From the IMG/VR virus record IMGVR_UViG_3300017917_002560, positions 1 to 64,000 of that record: DNA of 64,000 nucleotides. One strand, written 5' to 3'. A program made the position numbers and the translations under genes. The notes beneath the pieces are model-generated. The model was not told the DNA's origin and did not search any database. It saw only the letters and a program-made list of their open reading frames with translations. The stretch is from a virus. The first letter of the stretch is position 1. Each line of letters begins with the position of its first letter. Positions 33,919 to 42,306 of this stretch are shown here, piece by piece.

Positions 33919-35716
33919 CGCCGGCTGCTGGAGGCGCACCACCGCCTGCGGGCAATACTCCGCCAGGACTCATAGCACCCGGAGCTTCAGCGCCAGCTGT
34001 GGTAGGTGCTCCACCAAATTGATCCATACCAGCAACTTGTTCGCCAGTTTGCAAGTCGCTTTCAATGCCACCTGGGGTAATGCCCACGCTACGTAAGTCT
34101 TGCCCCGAAGAAGTTTGTAGATCAGGTTGATCACGCTCTTCTCTCCAGAGCTCTTCGTTCTTCTTGATTTCTTCCTCAGTCAATCCCAAGAAACGTTCAA
34201 GCAAGAAACGCTTGCTCATGTAAGGCAATGCTTCTAGCGAAGTAAATGCTCCAATTCTGGTAGTATCCAATTCGGCTTGGCGATAGCTGGCAAAGTTTTG
34301 AGGTGGGTTAAACTTCAACGAGAACAAACTAGAGTCAATGTTAAATCCTCTCCACTTGAGAAACATTTTAAATTCGTCATCTAGTTTTTGTGCAATCGCT
34401 GTTTGCAAACGCTCGCAGTATTGATTAAAACGGTATTCTTGAATCAGTGCTGTGCCCACTTTACCGTCGCTCATGGCGCGATCTGAATCGTCTGGTCCTG
34501 TGGGCAAATAGCTACTTGGCACACGCAAGCCACGTGCCATTTTATTGTTAAAATATTTTAAGTCGTCAATTTCGCCTAGATTTTGACCGCCTTGCAGTGT
34601 GTCAACTGAACTACCGCGACCGTCTGACGTTTGTGGGAAGAAGTAATCTTCGTTAATGCTGAGTGGGTTATAACTAGCATCCATCATGTTGTTGCCGCCG
34701 CCAGTTACTGTGGGGATTCTACGCTGGTGCATTTCGTTTTTAACACGCTCAACAAACTGCATAGCAAGGTGGCTAGGCATGTTACCAACGTCAATTTTAA
34801 ACACACGACGTTCTGGAGCACGACTTACACGATAGATAAGCACAGCATCTTCCAACAACTCTTTTTGCTTGAATACTTTGTAAATCTGTTCTAGCACACT
34901 GCGTCCAAAAGGCCAAAATACGTCAAGACCTTCGTTTAAACTCATGTGAACAACGTGCTTGGCATCAATGCAAGTTTCGTTCATGGCTGTCATGAAACGA
35001 CTGTTGCCCACACCGCCGCCAGTGCCGCCATTGGGCATGGTGTAGTTTGCGGCACCTGTGATTGATCCAGTCACAGGGTTGGTCATGTAGTCAGTTGTGG
35101 TTTTTTGCGCCACACTCATGTTCTGGAAATTGGGGTTAATGTCACGAATCACATATTGCTCAGGACGCTTGCCTTCGCTTTCATTTACAATGATTCTTGA
35201 CACTTTGCTCATGTCAACCCACATCATTTCAAATGTTTCTGGGTCACGCACAAACACTTGATCGCCGTACTTAATGGTGTTGCGGAACAGTTTGAATATG
35301 CGCTGATCTAACTGATTAAGCTTGGTCCACTGCTGTAGCTGTTTGCTAATAATATCAACTTCGTGATCAGTGGGCTTGTCGTTGTAAAAAATATCAAACG
35401 GTGTGTTATTTTGTTCGTTTAGTTGTGTAGAGAACTCAGCAATGATGTCTAAGCAAGCATTGATTTCTGAATCCATGTCCATGTTTTCGTATTGGTTGTA
35501 ACGCTGAATACGGTTAGGATGTCCTGAGTAAACTTCTGGCAATCTACTTGCATAGTTACGGAACACAAAGTCCGGAGGCATGCCATTGTAGCCGCCGTTG
35601 TTGCGGCCATATCCGGGCAAACCAAATTGGTTACCACCCGAAATTGGGCTCATGACACCTGAGGTGTCTGCTACCTTGAAATACTTTTTCCAGCCTTGCT
35701 TGTTTTGATCTGCCAT
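33914..35716 (-). CDS. gp20: Portal vertex protein gp20
   Basis: A 600-aa homologue of T4 gp20 (524 aa), the dodecameric portal on which head assembly starts and through which DNA is packaged. Recognisable blocks include RIQRYNQYENMDMDSEINAC, FRNTIKYGDQVFVRDPETFE, RVSRAPERRVFKIDVGNMP, KYFNNKMARGLRVPSSYLPTG and ALPYMSKRFLLERFLGLTEE. The C-terminus ends in a Gly/Ala/Pro-rich tail with three GGxPP-like motifs. It is first in the leftward head operon with a perfect late promoter 7 nt before the ATG. Confidence 0.95.
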   Translation of the reverse strand: MADQNKQGWKKYFKVADTSGVMSPISGGNQFGLPGYGRNNGGYNGMPPDFVFRNYASRLPEVYSGHPNRIQRYNQYENMDMDSEINACLDIIAEFSTQLNEQNNTPFDIFYNDKPTDHEVDIISKQLQQWTKLNQLDQRIFKLFRNTIKYGDQVFVRDPETFEMMWVDMSKVSRIIVNESEGKRPEQYVIRDINPNFQNMSVAQKTTTDYMTNPVTGSITGAANYTMPNGGTGGGVGNSRFMTAMNETCIDAKHVVHMSLNEGLDVFWPFGRSVLEQIYKVFKQKELLEDAVLIYRVSRAPERRVFKIDVGNMPSHLAMQFVERVKNEMHQRRIPTVTGGGNNMMDASYNPLSINEDYFFPQTSDGRGSSVDTLQGGQNLGEIDDLKYFNNKMARGLRVPSSYLPTGPDDSDRAMSDGKVGTALIQEYRFNQYCERLQTAIAQKLDDEFKMFLKWRGFNIDSSLFSLKFNPPQNFASYRQAELDTTRIGAFTSLEALPYMSKRFLLERFLGLTEEEIKKNEELWREERDQPDLQTSSGQDLRSVGITPGGIESDLQTGEQVAGMDQFGGAPTTAGAEAPGAMSPGGVLPAGGGAPPAAGA

Positions 35717-35723
35717 GGTTTAT

Positions 35724-35731
35724 TATTTATA
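35724..35731 (-). promoter_or_regulatory. Late promoter of the head operon (gp20)
   Basis: Exact TATAAATA, followed by ATAAACC and the gp20 ATG. No SD lies between, so the leader is at most a couple of bases. Confidence 0.8.
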
Positions 35732-35732
35732 G

Positions 35733-38700
35733 TTAATTCGCTGATGCTCTAAGTAATCTTGTACTAGCTTCAGCTGACTGACTGTTGGTTCTAGCAATGT
35801 TTTGCAGTACCGACAACATCTCGGCTTGAATGCCAGAATCAGCCGTTTTCTCAGTCATCTGTTTTACCATTTCAGACATACTGGTTTGGAATTCTTCTTT
35901 CATTTTGGTAATCACAGACGATGCATCGTTAGTGTTGGTTACCATGACTTCCTTGATACGTTCCCCAATATCGTTACCAATGTCTGGTCCCAGTGCTTTA
36001 GTGCCAACGTCAAGAGCAGCCATGTCGTAGTTTGCCAACATATCCGATCCCATCATTTGCTTCCAAGTTTTGGGATCAGTGATTATTTTTGACTGTTGAT
36101 CAAGCGCACCGACTTTGCCAGCAATTTGTTCTAGCACTTTTAAATCTGTGCCCATGGGACTCATGCGGTCCTTGACGTCGTTGATACCGGCTACTCTAGG
36201 ATTAAAATCACTGCCAGCGCCAGGCTTCTTTTTATCAATCCCAGTAAGCATTGCATTGGTCAGGCCTTCAAGAGTTGTTTTAAACGATTCTTGACCAAAT
36301 GATCCACCGGCCACTGCGCTGAGTTTGGCCATAACATCAGTGAGTCGATCAATACCTGGCATAGAAACCGGTACTGCACCGCCTTTGAGCGGAATAATTG
36401 CTTCAGTATCGTGCATTTCAAGATCGGGTTTATAACCTGATGATGGTCCGCTTAGTACAAGCCCGTCACGAGCTTGGAAATGCACTGGATCGTTGGGCAC
36501 TTTTTGTGACAGGCCTTGGCGATTCATTGCGGCAACTGCCGCAGGATCTTGATATTGTTGAATATCAACTGCTTCGCCTTTTTCATGCAGACTGCGACCA
36601 GGCTTGCCCACTTTCATACCAGTGGGCCCAATACCAGGACGTCCAGCGGCCACTGTTTCGTCGTACAGTCTTTGCTGATCTTCAGAATCTCGCTTGGCGC
36701 TGTTGATCTGTATAGGCTTGCCAGTGGCTGCTTTGTATTCTTCGGCAGCTCTAATTACAGCATTTTTAATACCGCTGTTCAGTCCTTCAAATGCTTCTTT
36801 GGATCCAGATCTAGCAGTAAATTTTAAGATATCGTCAAGCTTGGTTTGTTGCTCAGGTCCAGCTTCGCCTTCAGGCGGCTGTGGAGTCAGTGGAGGTGGT
36901 TTAGTAGCTCCGCCTGCGGCCCCGCCACCAGATGGAGTTCCTTTGGCAGTAGGTGCCGAGGGTGCTGATGGAGCAGGGGCAGCCGCACCACCTCCACCTC
37001 CTGCGCCCGCAGGCGGTGCACCATTGGCTGAAGGTGCCGCAACAAATCTACCTTGCTGTTTGAGATATTCAGTTTCGGCAGCCACACGCTCGGCTTGGGC
37101 TTTGTCAACAACCCCTTGAATCGCTTTTTCGCCACTACTACTAACTAGGCCTACACCTTTGGCAATGACTGAGCCAGCACTTTCAAGCAACTTGGCCGGT
37201 GCTTGTTGCGCCTTTTCCCAGAATGTAGCCTGTGCTGTGTTAGCTTCGTCTTGTGCCTGAACTTTGCTTTTTTCTTCGTCTACTTCGCCAATGCCAAACA
37301 TCTTATTAAGAGCCTTGGATGCATCTCGTGTTGTTTCAGCCAGCTTGATCATTGCTGTTTGTGCTGGTGCAATGCCTGCTTTGACAAAGCGTTCAGTAGC
37401 TTCGTTTGCTTGAATTTGTGTGTTTATTAACTTGGCTTGATTGTTAACTAACTGATCGCCTGAGCCACTCAGTGTCTTGGTTTGATCTTCTTGGATCTTG
37501 GTTAGCTTTTCTCTAATGTCGCCTTCAGCCAAGGCTTTGAGCTTGATGTCCCCGGACAAGTCACCAAAGGTCTGATTGTACGTACCAATCTGACCCATTG
37601 TTGCGCCCATTTCTTCAACAGTTTTACCATGAGCGGCAGCAACTCGTTGCGCACCTTCGGCAGCATCCATTTGCCCGGCACTGATTGCCTGAGCAACACG
37701 CATGCTTTCGCCTTGTGTGCCCATCAATGATTTTTGTGCGGCTTCAGTTTGAACGTTGTTGGTTGAAATGTCTGCAAAGCCTTGGGCGGCTTCTTTGCTT
37801 TGACTTCGCAATACTAGGTATGTGTCTTCCAGCGCCTTGGCTTCTTTATCTCGGCCTTGCTGGCGTAGTTCCATGAGCTTGGCGCCAAAGCGTTCTTGCG
37901 CACGAATTTCTTCACGTGATTTTTCTTGTTCTTCACGAGTCATACCTGTGAGCTTGGTCAACGCATCTTGCTCAACCAAATACTTTCTAGTACTCTCAGC
38001 TAACTCGTTTGCTGTTTTATTTTGTGTTTGGCCAATCTGCGATTGTAAACGCAAATAGCCCATGCTGGCTTTGGCTTGTTCCTCTGCGGACATGCCCAAG
38101 CGCAAAAATCCTTCGCGGCTACCTTCCATGGCCTTGCCCATGTCAGCAAACTTTTTACGACCTTCAAATACTGCTCCGCCGAACAGAGCCATGTCTTTAG
38201 AGTTTTCGCTGACCATGCCCACAAAGCTGTCCAGCTCGTTCATGCTTAGACCAAGCTTCTTGGCATCCTCAAACACACCGGTCATGCCATCGCTGGCTGC
38301 GGCACCTGATTTAGCTAATCCGCTGTAACCTTTGTACAGCTTGTCAGCCATGTCATTGGCTGCTTTGGTATATGCAGTCAGCGCACCAACTGCGGCAGTG
38401 GCGCCAGCTACAAGTAGTTTGAATACTGGACCACCAGGGATCAAGAACGTCAGTGCTACACCAGCGGCTGTGGCCGCTTCGCTCATGGCATCTAAACTGT
38501 TGTTAAATGCCCCAGCACCTTTTTGCCCATCGTACATGGCCTTGGCCGAGCCCATGGCTGCTTTGGCCACAGATCCCAATGCATTGGCTGCGGCTTCACC
38601 ACCAGCTTTGAGTTCTTTGGCTCGAGCCTCACTACCAGATTTTAAAGCAGCCGCAGTTTCTTCGGTGATTCTGCCGTAACGACGCATCTCGTCATTGACA

Positions 38701-38750
38701 CGTTCCATTATTTCTGCTAATTCTTGCGCTTGTTGATTTAAATCCGCCAT
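35733..38750 (-). CDS. Tape-measure protein with M15 (D-Ala-D-Ala carboxypeptidase) domain
   Basis: A 1005-aa protein. Residues 1-110 are helical and charged; a hydrophobic segment follows (AAGVALTFLIPGGPVFKLLV, about 92-125), then long Ala/Gln/Lys-rich coiled coil to about 560, as in tail length rulers. A Pro/Gly/Ala linker (about 570-650) leads to a peptidase M15/VanY domain: INSAKRDSEDQQRLYDE, then the zinc motif SLHEKGEAVD with H722 and D729, and PVHFQ with H757. A further helical part ends the protein. It should set tail length and open the peptidoglycan on injection. T4 gp29 (590 aa) lacks such a domain. It lies divergent from gp26. Confidence 0.8.
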   Translation of the reverse strand: MADLNQQAQELAEIMERVNDEMRRYGRITEETAAALKSGSEARAKELKAGGEAAANALGSVAKAAMGSAKAMYDGQKGAGAFNNSLDAMSEAATAAGVALTFLIPGGPVFKLLVAGATAAVGALTAYTKAANDMADKLYKGYSGLAKSGAAASDGMTGVFEDAKKLGLSMNELDSFVGMVSENSKDMALFGGAVFEGRKKFADMGKAMEGSREGFLRLGMSAEEQAKASMGYLRLQSQIGQTQNKTANELAESTRKYLVEQDALTKLTGMTREEQEKSREEIRAQERFGAKLMELRQQGRDKEAKALEDTYLVLRSQSKEAAQGFADISTNNVQTEAAQKSLMGTQGESMRVAQAISAGQMDAAEGAQRVAAAHGKTVEEMGATMGQIGTYNQTFGDLSGDIKLKALAEGDIREKLTKIQEDQTKTLSGSGDQLVNNQAKLINTQIQANEATERFVKAGIAPAQTAMIKLAETTRDASKALNKMFGIGEVDEEKSKVQAQDEANTAQATFWEKAQQAPAKLLESAGSVIAKGVGLVSSSGEKAIQGVVDKAQAERVAAETEYLKQQGRFVAAPSANGAPPAGAGGGGGAAAPAPSAPSAPTAKGTPSGGGAAGGATKPPPLTPQPPEGEAGPEQQTKLDDILKFTARSGSKEAFEGLNSGIKNAVIRAAEEYKAATGKPIQINSAKRDSEDQQRLYDETVAAGRPGIGPTGMKVGKPGRSLHEKGEAVDIQQYQDPAAVAAMNRQGLSQKVPNDPVHFQARDGLVLSGPSSGYKPDLEMHDTEAIIPLKGGAVPVSMPGIDRLTDVMAKLSAVAGGSFGQESFKTTLEGLTNAMLTGIDKKKPGAGSDFNPRVAGINDVKDRMSPMGTDLKVLEQIAGKVGALDQQSKIITDPKTWKQMMGSDMLANYDMAALDVGTKALGPDIGNDIGERIKEVMVTNTNDASSVITKMKEEFQTSMSEMVKQMTEKTADSGIQAEMLSVLQNIARTNSQSAEASTRLLRASAN

Positions 38751-38773
38751 GGAAAGACCCTATAAGTACACAT

Positions 38774-38781
38774 TATTTATA
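38774..38781 (-). promoter_or_regulatory. Late promoter of the tape-measure gene
   Basis: Exact TATAAATA on the minus strand, 23 nt before the ATG at 38750. It lies in the 39-bp gap shared with the divergent gp26 gene. Confidence 0.75.
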
Positions 38782-38789
38782 GGTGAAAT

Positions 38790-39632
38790 ATGACCCAATC
38801 TAACAACCCCTTGAAAGCTTTTTTTAGACAGCCAGCAATCTATGTTCGACTGCCTAGTGACGGCAAGTACTGGGCAGACTCTGCATTAGCCATGCCGCAT
38901 AACCATGAATTACCTGTTTATCCAATGACTGCTGTGGATGAAATTACCTATCGAACTCCAGATGCATTGTTCAATGGCCAAGCTGTAGTAGACGTCATGC
39001 AAAGCTGTATTCCAGCTATCAAAGACGCATGGGTTGCGCCAGTAACTGACGTTAACAGTTTGTTGATTGCTATTAGAATTGCCAGCTACGGGCACGAAAT
39101 GGAAGTTGGTACTACTTGTCCAAAATGCAATCACAGCGACGAATTTGGATTAGATCTACGCACAGTGCTGGATCAAATGCAATCCCCTGACTTTGATAAA
39201 ACAGTACAACACGGTGATCTTGAAATTATTTTCAAACCAATGAACTATCGTCAACAAAATCAAAGCAACGTAGAGCAATTTGAAAATCAACGTATGATTC
39301 AGTTGATTCCCAACAGTGACTTACCTGATGACGAAAAGCTAAATCGTATGACCGAGATCATGAAAAGCATCACTCGCTTAACCATCAAAGCACTCAAAGA
39401 CAGTATTGCCGGAATCAAGACCCCGGGCGCATTTGTTACTGAACCTGAATTCATTGAGGAATTTTTAACCAGTTGCGATCGTACAGTGTTTGCGGCCATT
39501 CGTGATCACGCTGTGGCCTTGAGACAACAAACTGAATTAAAACCAGTTGAACTAACTTGCAGTGAATGCCAGAACAAATATCAACAACAATTAAGTTTGG
39601 ACATGGCAAATTTTTTCGCACCCGCCTCCTAA
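38790..39632 (+). CDS. gp26: Baseplate hub / tail assembly protein gp26
   Basis: A 280-aa protein of the T4_baseplate family (T4 gp26, 208 aa). Diagnostic are AIYVRLPSDGKYW at the start, ELPVYPMTAVDEITYRTPDALFNGQ, and SCIPAIKDAW. Two CxxC pairs (CPKC near residue 114 and CSEC near 258) suggest a zinc site. It is placed next to the tape measure, as tail assembly chaperones are in other long-tailed phages. The frame ends FFAPAS-stop just after a -1 slippery sequence, beyond which the -1 frame is open for a further 80 codons. AGGTGAAAT precedes the ATG. Confidence 0.85.
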   Translation: MTQSNNPLKAFFRQPAIYVRLPSDGKYWADSALAMPHNHELPVYPMTAVDEITYRTPDALFNGQAVVDVMQSCIPAIKDAWVAPVTDVNSLLIAIRIASYGHEMEVGTTCPKCNHSDEFGLDLRTVLDQMQSPDFDKTVQHGDLEIIFKPMNYRQQNQSNVEQFENQRMIQLIPNSDLPDDEKLNRMTEIMKSITRLTIKALKDSIAGIKTPGAFVTEPEFIEEFLTSCDRTVFAAIRDHAVALRQQTELKPVELTCSECQNKYQQQLSLDMANFFAPAS

Positions 39633-39847
39633 CTTTATCCAACGACGACATAGCCAAATATGTCGAAGATTTAGAAAAGGAGGCCAATCACATTCGTTCC
39701 GACAGTTTAAGACTTGCTTGGTACATGCGAGGCGGCATCAACTACGAACAAGTTATGCAACTTAGCTATGCAGAGCGTCAGATGATCAGTGATTTGGCTA
39801 AAGAAAATATTGAAACCACAAAGAAAACACAGTTGCCATGGTTTTAA
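39566..39847 (+). CDS. -1 frame extension of gp26 (chaperone-type C-terminal domain)
   Basis: This frame overlaps the last 67 nt of gp26 and runs 93 codons if begun at the ATG at 39566, which has no SD. Its conserved part (SLRLAWYMRGGINYEQVMQL, then SYAERQMISDLAKENIETTKK) resembles the small protein that follows gp26 in cyanophages and pairs with hub assembly. Joined to gp26 by a -1 slip at 39608-39617 it would add about 80 residues, giving a G/GT-like pair of long and short products beside the tape measure. Independent translation from 39566 is the alternative. It overlaps the next gene by 10 nt. Confidence 0.65.
   Translation: MPEQISTTIKFGHGKFFRTRLLTLSNDDIAKYVEDLEKEANHIRSDSLRLAWYMRGGINYEQVMQLSYAERQMISDLAKENIETTKKTQLPWF
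39608..39617 (+). other. Candidate -1 ribosomal frameshift site
   Basis: In the gp26 frame the codons are GCA-AAT-TTT-TTC, giving two overlapping slippery heptamers, A-AAT-TTT (39608-39614) and T-TTT-TTC (39611-39617). The zero frame stops five codons later; the -1 frame continues to 39847. Confidence 0.6.
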
Positions 39848-40350
39848 ACATCAATCAAGTACAAGCAGACATTGAGCACTGGATTGAGAACTTTGTAGAA
39901 GTTCCACATCCGGCCCTGGGTGGCTGGGCTCCTTGCCCATATGCTAGACGAGCTCGCATGGATCGAGACTTTGAAGTTCGCTTGGGCCTTGCTCCTATTC
40001 ATGACTTAATCAAAATTAGTAAAAGCGGACTTGGTGGTAAAAGTGTTGTGGTCATTGCTTATGATCCTGCAGAATACACACACGAAGTATTCAGCCGTGA
40101 ACTAGACATTGCCAACCGTGAATTTTTGTTGGAAAAAGATCTGTTGGTCCTGGAAGATCACCCTGGTGATGCCGAAATAGTCAACGGTGTTTGTATGAAT
40201 CAAGGCACGTATGCTTTGGCGCTGGTACAATGCCTAAGTGATCTCAACGAAAAAGCACGTGCCATGGCACGTCGTGGCTTTTATGATACATGGCCCGAAG
40301 ACTACTTACAACAGTTGTTCCAGCATAGAGAGGATCCTAGAGGTGTTTAA
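39838..40350 (+). CDS. Conserved hypothetical protein with CPYA motif (170 aa)
   Basis: A 170-aa protein with HWIENFVEVPHPALGGWAPC and PYARRAR at residues 13-43, followed by alternating helices and strands and a LEDHPGDAEIVNGVCMNQG segment at about 102-120. I think I have seen similar proteins of unknown function in aquatic bacteria, but I cannot name a reaction. It overlaps the preceding gene by 10 nt and the amidinotransferase by 8 nt, and has no SD of its own, so it is translationally coupled and likely belongs to the same pathway as the following three genes. Two cysteines (C33, C119) could be catalytic or metal-binding. Confidence 0.55.
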   Translation: MVLNINQVQADIEHWIENFVEVPHPALGGWAPCPYARRARMDRDFEVRLGLAPIHDLIKISKSGLGGKSVVVIAYDPAEYTHEVFSRELDIANREFLLEKDLLVLEDHPGDAEIVNGVCMNQGTYALALVQCLSDLNEKARAMARRGFYDTWPEDYLQQLFQHREDPRGV

Positions 40351-41527
40351 TGTTTACCAACCTTGGGATCCGTTGCGTGTCTGTGTAGTTGGCCGCACGT
40401 ACGGTCCAGAATTTTATTCTTGGATTGAAAATCCCAGCATTAGAGAAAAGTTTGAAAAGATTGCAGTTGAAAGCGAAGAAGATCTACAATCGCTAATTGC
40501 TATACTCAAGCGATTTAACGTTGAAGTATTACGGCCAACTATACCCAAAAAAACGTTGCGCAACGGAGTACACGCACTGCCACCGCTGATACCAAGAGAT
40601 CACATTGCCATGATTGGCAATGTGTGTTACGAAAATCAAAGTTTTGATTTTAAATCATTTTATAACAATGTGCGGGATCCTTCTTGGCCAAACTGTACTA
40701 CATTGGAAGACTTTTTTAATTTGCCAATGCATATACAAACAGAATGCATCGACGTTCACAAGTTGTGGGAACACAAAGAATATTTTAGTTCTTACAACCA
40801 CATCATTGAATATGTGCAACGACAAGGCAATGCAATCAAGTCAAATGTACGAACTGATTTAGACATTTGTAACCGAGCACAAATATTGCCTGCTGGCCAA
40901 GACTACTTTGTTGGAACGTGGCATTACAATGAAAGACCAGCTTGGAAAACAGTAACTCTGCAACAACAACAAAAATTTATTGACCAAGAGTTTCCTTATA
41001 CTAGGAACCACATTGTTAACACCCTAGGGCATTTGGATTCGAGCTTTAGTATCATCAAGCCAGGGCTAATACTGTCAGATCAGTATGAATACAACTTACA
41101 AAAATATTTCCCAGACTGGGAAATTGTAAAGTTTCCGGCGAACCAATCTATATTGAGCAATCGAGAAAAATTTAGCATCATGGGTACGTTTAAAATTTTC
41201 AATCAAAACTTGCGTACCTACAGTTATCTCATTCCTGGGTTTGATCACAACGAAGAAACTGCTGAATTTGTTGAAAATCACTTGAGTCACTGGTTAGGCA
41301 ACAGCATAGACACCAAATTTGAAATTGGCTCGTTTGTGATAGATGAACAAAACATTGTGGTGTTTGGCGAGGAGCCCACTGCAATCAAAGCATTTGAACG
41401 TCATGGCATGACTGTTCATCCGGTTAATTTTAGGCATGCGTGGTTCTGGGACAATGGCATACACTGTATCACTAGTGATTTACATCGAGAAGGCACAGTG
41501 AAAAATCTACGTGGAGTTGCACTATGA
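40343..41527 (+). CDS. Amidinotransferase (glycine amidinotransferase/StrB family)
   Basis: A 394-aa member of the guanidino-group modifying superfamily. It starts NVYQPWDPLRVCVVG, the usual start of arginine:X amidinotransferases. The active site is intact: GHLDSSFSIIKPGLILSD gives His230 and Asp232, aligned with the HID motif of human AGAT, and the nucleophile Cys375 lies in WDNGIHCITSDLHREG near the C-terminus. Such enzymes move the amidino group from arginine to an amine such as glycine, giving guanidinoacetate and ornithine. The acceptor here is unknown. The GTG at 40343 is chosen as start (AGAGAGGA upstream); a longer frame from 40238 overlaps the previous gene heavily. The stop overlaps the next ATG (ATGA). 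Confidence 0.8.
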   Translation: MFNVYQPWDPLRVCVVGRTYGPEFYSWIENPSIREKFEKIAVESEEDLQSLIAILKRFNVEVLRPTIPKKTLRNGVHALPPLIPRDHIAMIGNVCYENQSFDFKSFYNNVRDPSWPNCTTLEDFFNLPMHIQTECIDVHKLWEHKEYFSSYNHIIEYVQRQGNAIKSNVRTDLDICNRAQILPAGQDYFVGTWHYNERPAWKTVTLQQQQKFIDQEFPYTRNHIVNTLGHLDSSFSIIKPGLILSDQYEYNLQKYFPDWEIVKFPANQSILSNREKFSIMGTFKIFNQNLRTYSYLIPGFDHNEETAEFVENHLSHWLGNSIDTKFEIGSFVIDEQNIVVFGEEPTAIKAFERHGMTVHPVNFRHAWFWDNGIHCITSDLHREGTVKNLRGVAL

Positions 41528-41967
41528 CTTATCAATTTGCAAGAATCAGCTTAGGAGCAACTAATTACCAGTCCACAGTGGAGTGGCAGTATCTTGACAA
41601 ACACGACACTGCAACACTGTTCAAGTTACACGATATCTACAAAACATATTGTACCTATAAACACTTTGCCAGTGTAATGCCTATGTTTAACAGTAGGTTT
41701 CAAGACCCCATGGCTGATGTAATTGGTTATTACGATCAAGGGAAGCTAGTTGCATGGAGTCTGATTAGACGCTTTGACGAGCACAATGCCTTGTGCGATC
41801 AGTTTGCATGGACGTATCATAGGCCACGCATGAGACTGGGAATTGAAACAATGAAAACCGAGTGTGCCATTTATCGAGAGCGAGGCTTCAAATATTTGTA
41901 TCTGGAGCAAGCACACTTATATAAACAAGAAATAGCAGGATTTGAAATCTTAGGACCACTGGAGTAA
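41524..41967 (+). CDS. GNAT-like hypothetical protein (147 aa)
   Basis: A 147-aa alpha/beta protein. The order of elements (a helix near residue 35-50, then VIGYYDQGKLVAWSLIRRF, DQFAWTYHRPRMRLGIETMK, YRERGFKYLYLEQAH) resembles a GNAT acyltransferase core: two strands, then a helix whose start replaces the acetyl-CoA loop, then a strand. The usual Q/RxxGxG/A loop is not obvious (RMRLGIE), so assignment is tentative. It is coupled by a 4-nt overlap to the amidinotransferase, so its substrate may be the guanidino product or a related amino acid. Confidence 0.45.
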   Translation: MTYQFARISLGATNYQSTVEWQYLDKHDTATLFKLHDIYKTYCTYKHFASVMPMFNSRFQDPMADVIGYYDQGKLVAWSLIRRFDEHNALCDQFAWTYHRPRMRLGIETMKTECAIYRERGFKYLYLEQAHLYKQEIAGFEILGPLE

Positions 41968-41970
41968 ACT

Positions 41971-42306
41971 ATGGCAGACTTATACACAATTTGGGCAAAC
42001 AAAGAAGGCGACATATCAGACCTAGACTGGGTCAATGGCATGAAGAGTTTCTTTGATCACTTGATATCAGAAGGCAAAATGGAGAGCTACCGAATTACTA
42101 GATGTAAAATGGGATTCCGTAGTATTGCTGACATGCCCGAATGGATGATACTCATGGAGTTTCGGGACATGGGTCAAATGGATTCAGCATTCCGTCGTGT
42201 TGCTCCACTTGAAGGCGAACTAGAACAAAAGCACAAGTCATTCAATCAGTTTGTTGCAGGTGATATTCAACATGCACTGTTTCGTGATTGGCCAGATCAG
42301 TTCTAA
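41971..42306 (+). CDS. DUF6614-like small protein (111 aa)
   Basis: A 111-aa protein of the pattern 'YxIWxN...DxxWxxxxxxFxxHLxxxGxxExxRxTRxKxGF', followed by a central strand MILMEFRDMGQMDSAFRRVA and a helix with EQKHKSFNQFV. This matches my recollection of DUF6614, a small ferredoxin-like (ABM/EthD-like) fold of unknown function. It has its own SD (GGAG 6 nt before ATG) and follows the GNAT-like gene by 3 nt, closing the operon that begins with gp26. Confidence 0.5.
   Translation: MADLYTIWANKEGDISDLDWVNGMKSFFDHLISEGKMESYRITRCKMGFRSIADMPEWMILMEFRDMGQMDSAFRRVAPLEGELEQKHKSFNQFVAGDIQHALFRDWPDQF

Noticed and set aside
36694-37119. Plus-strand 141-aa frame inside the tape-measure gene
   Set aside because: Antisense of the Pro/Gly/Ala linker; composition is explained by the opposite strand.
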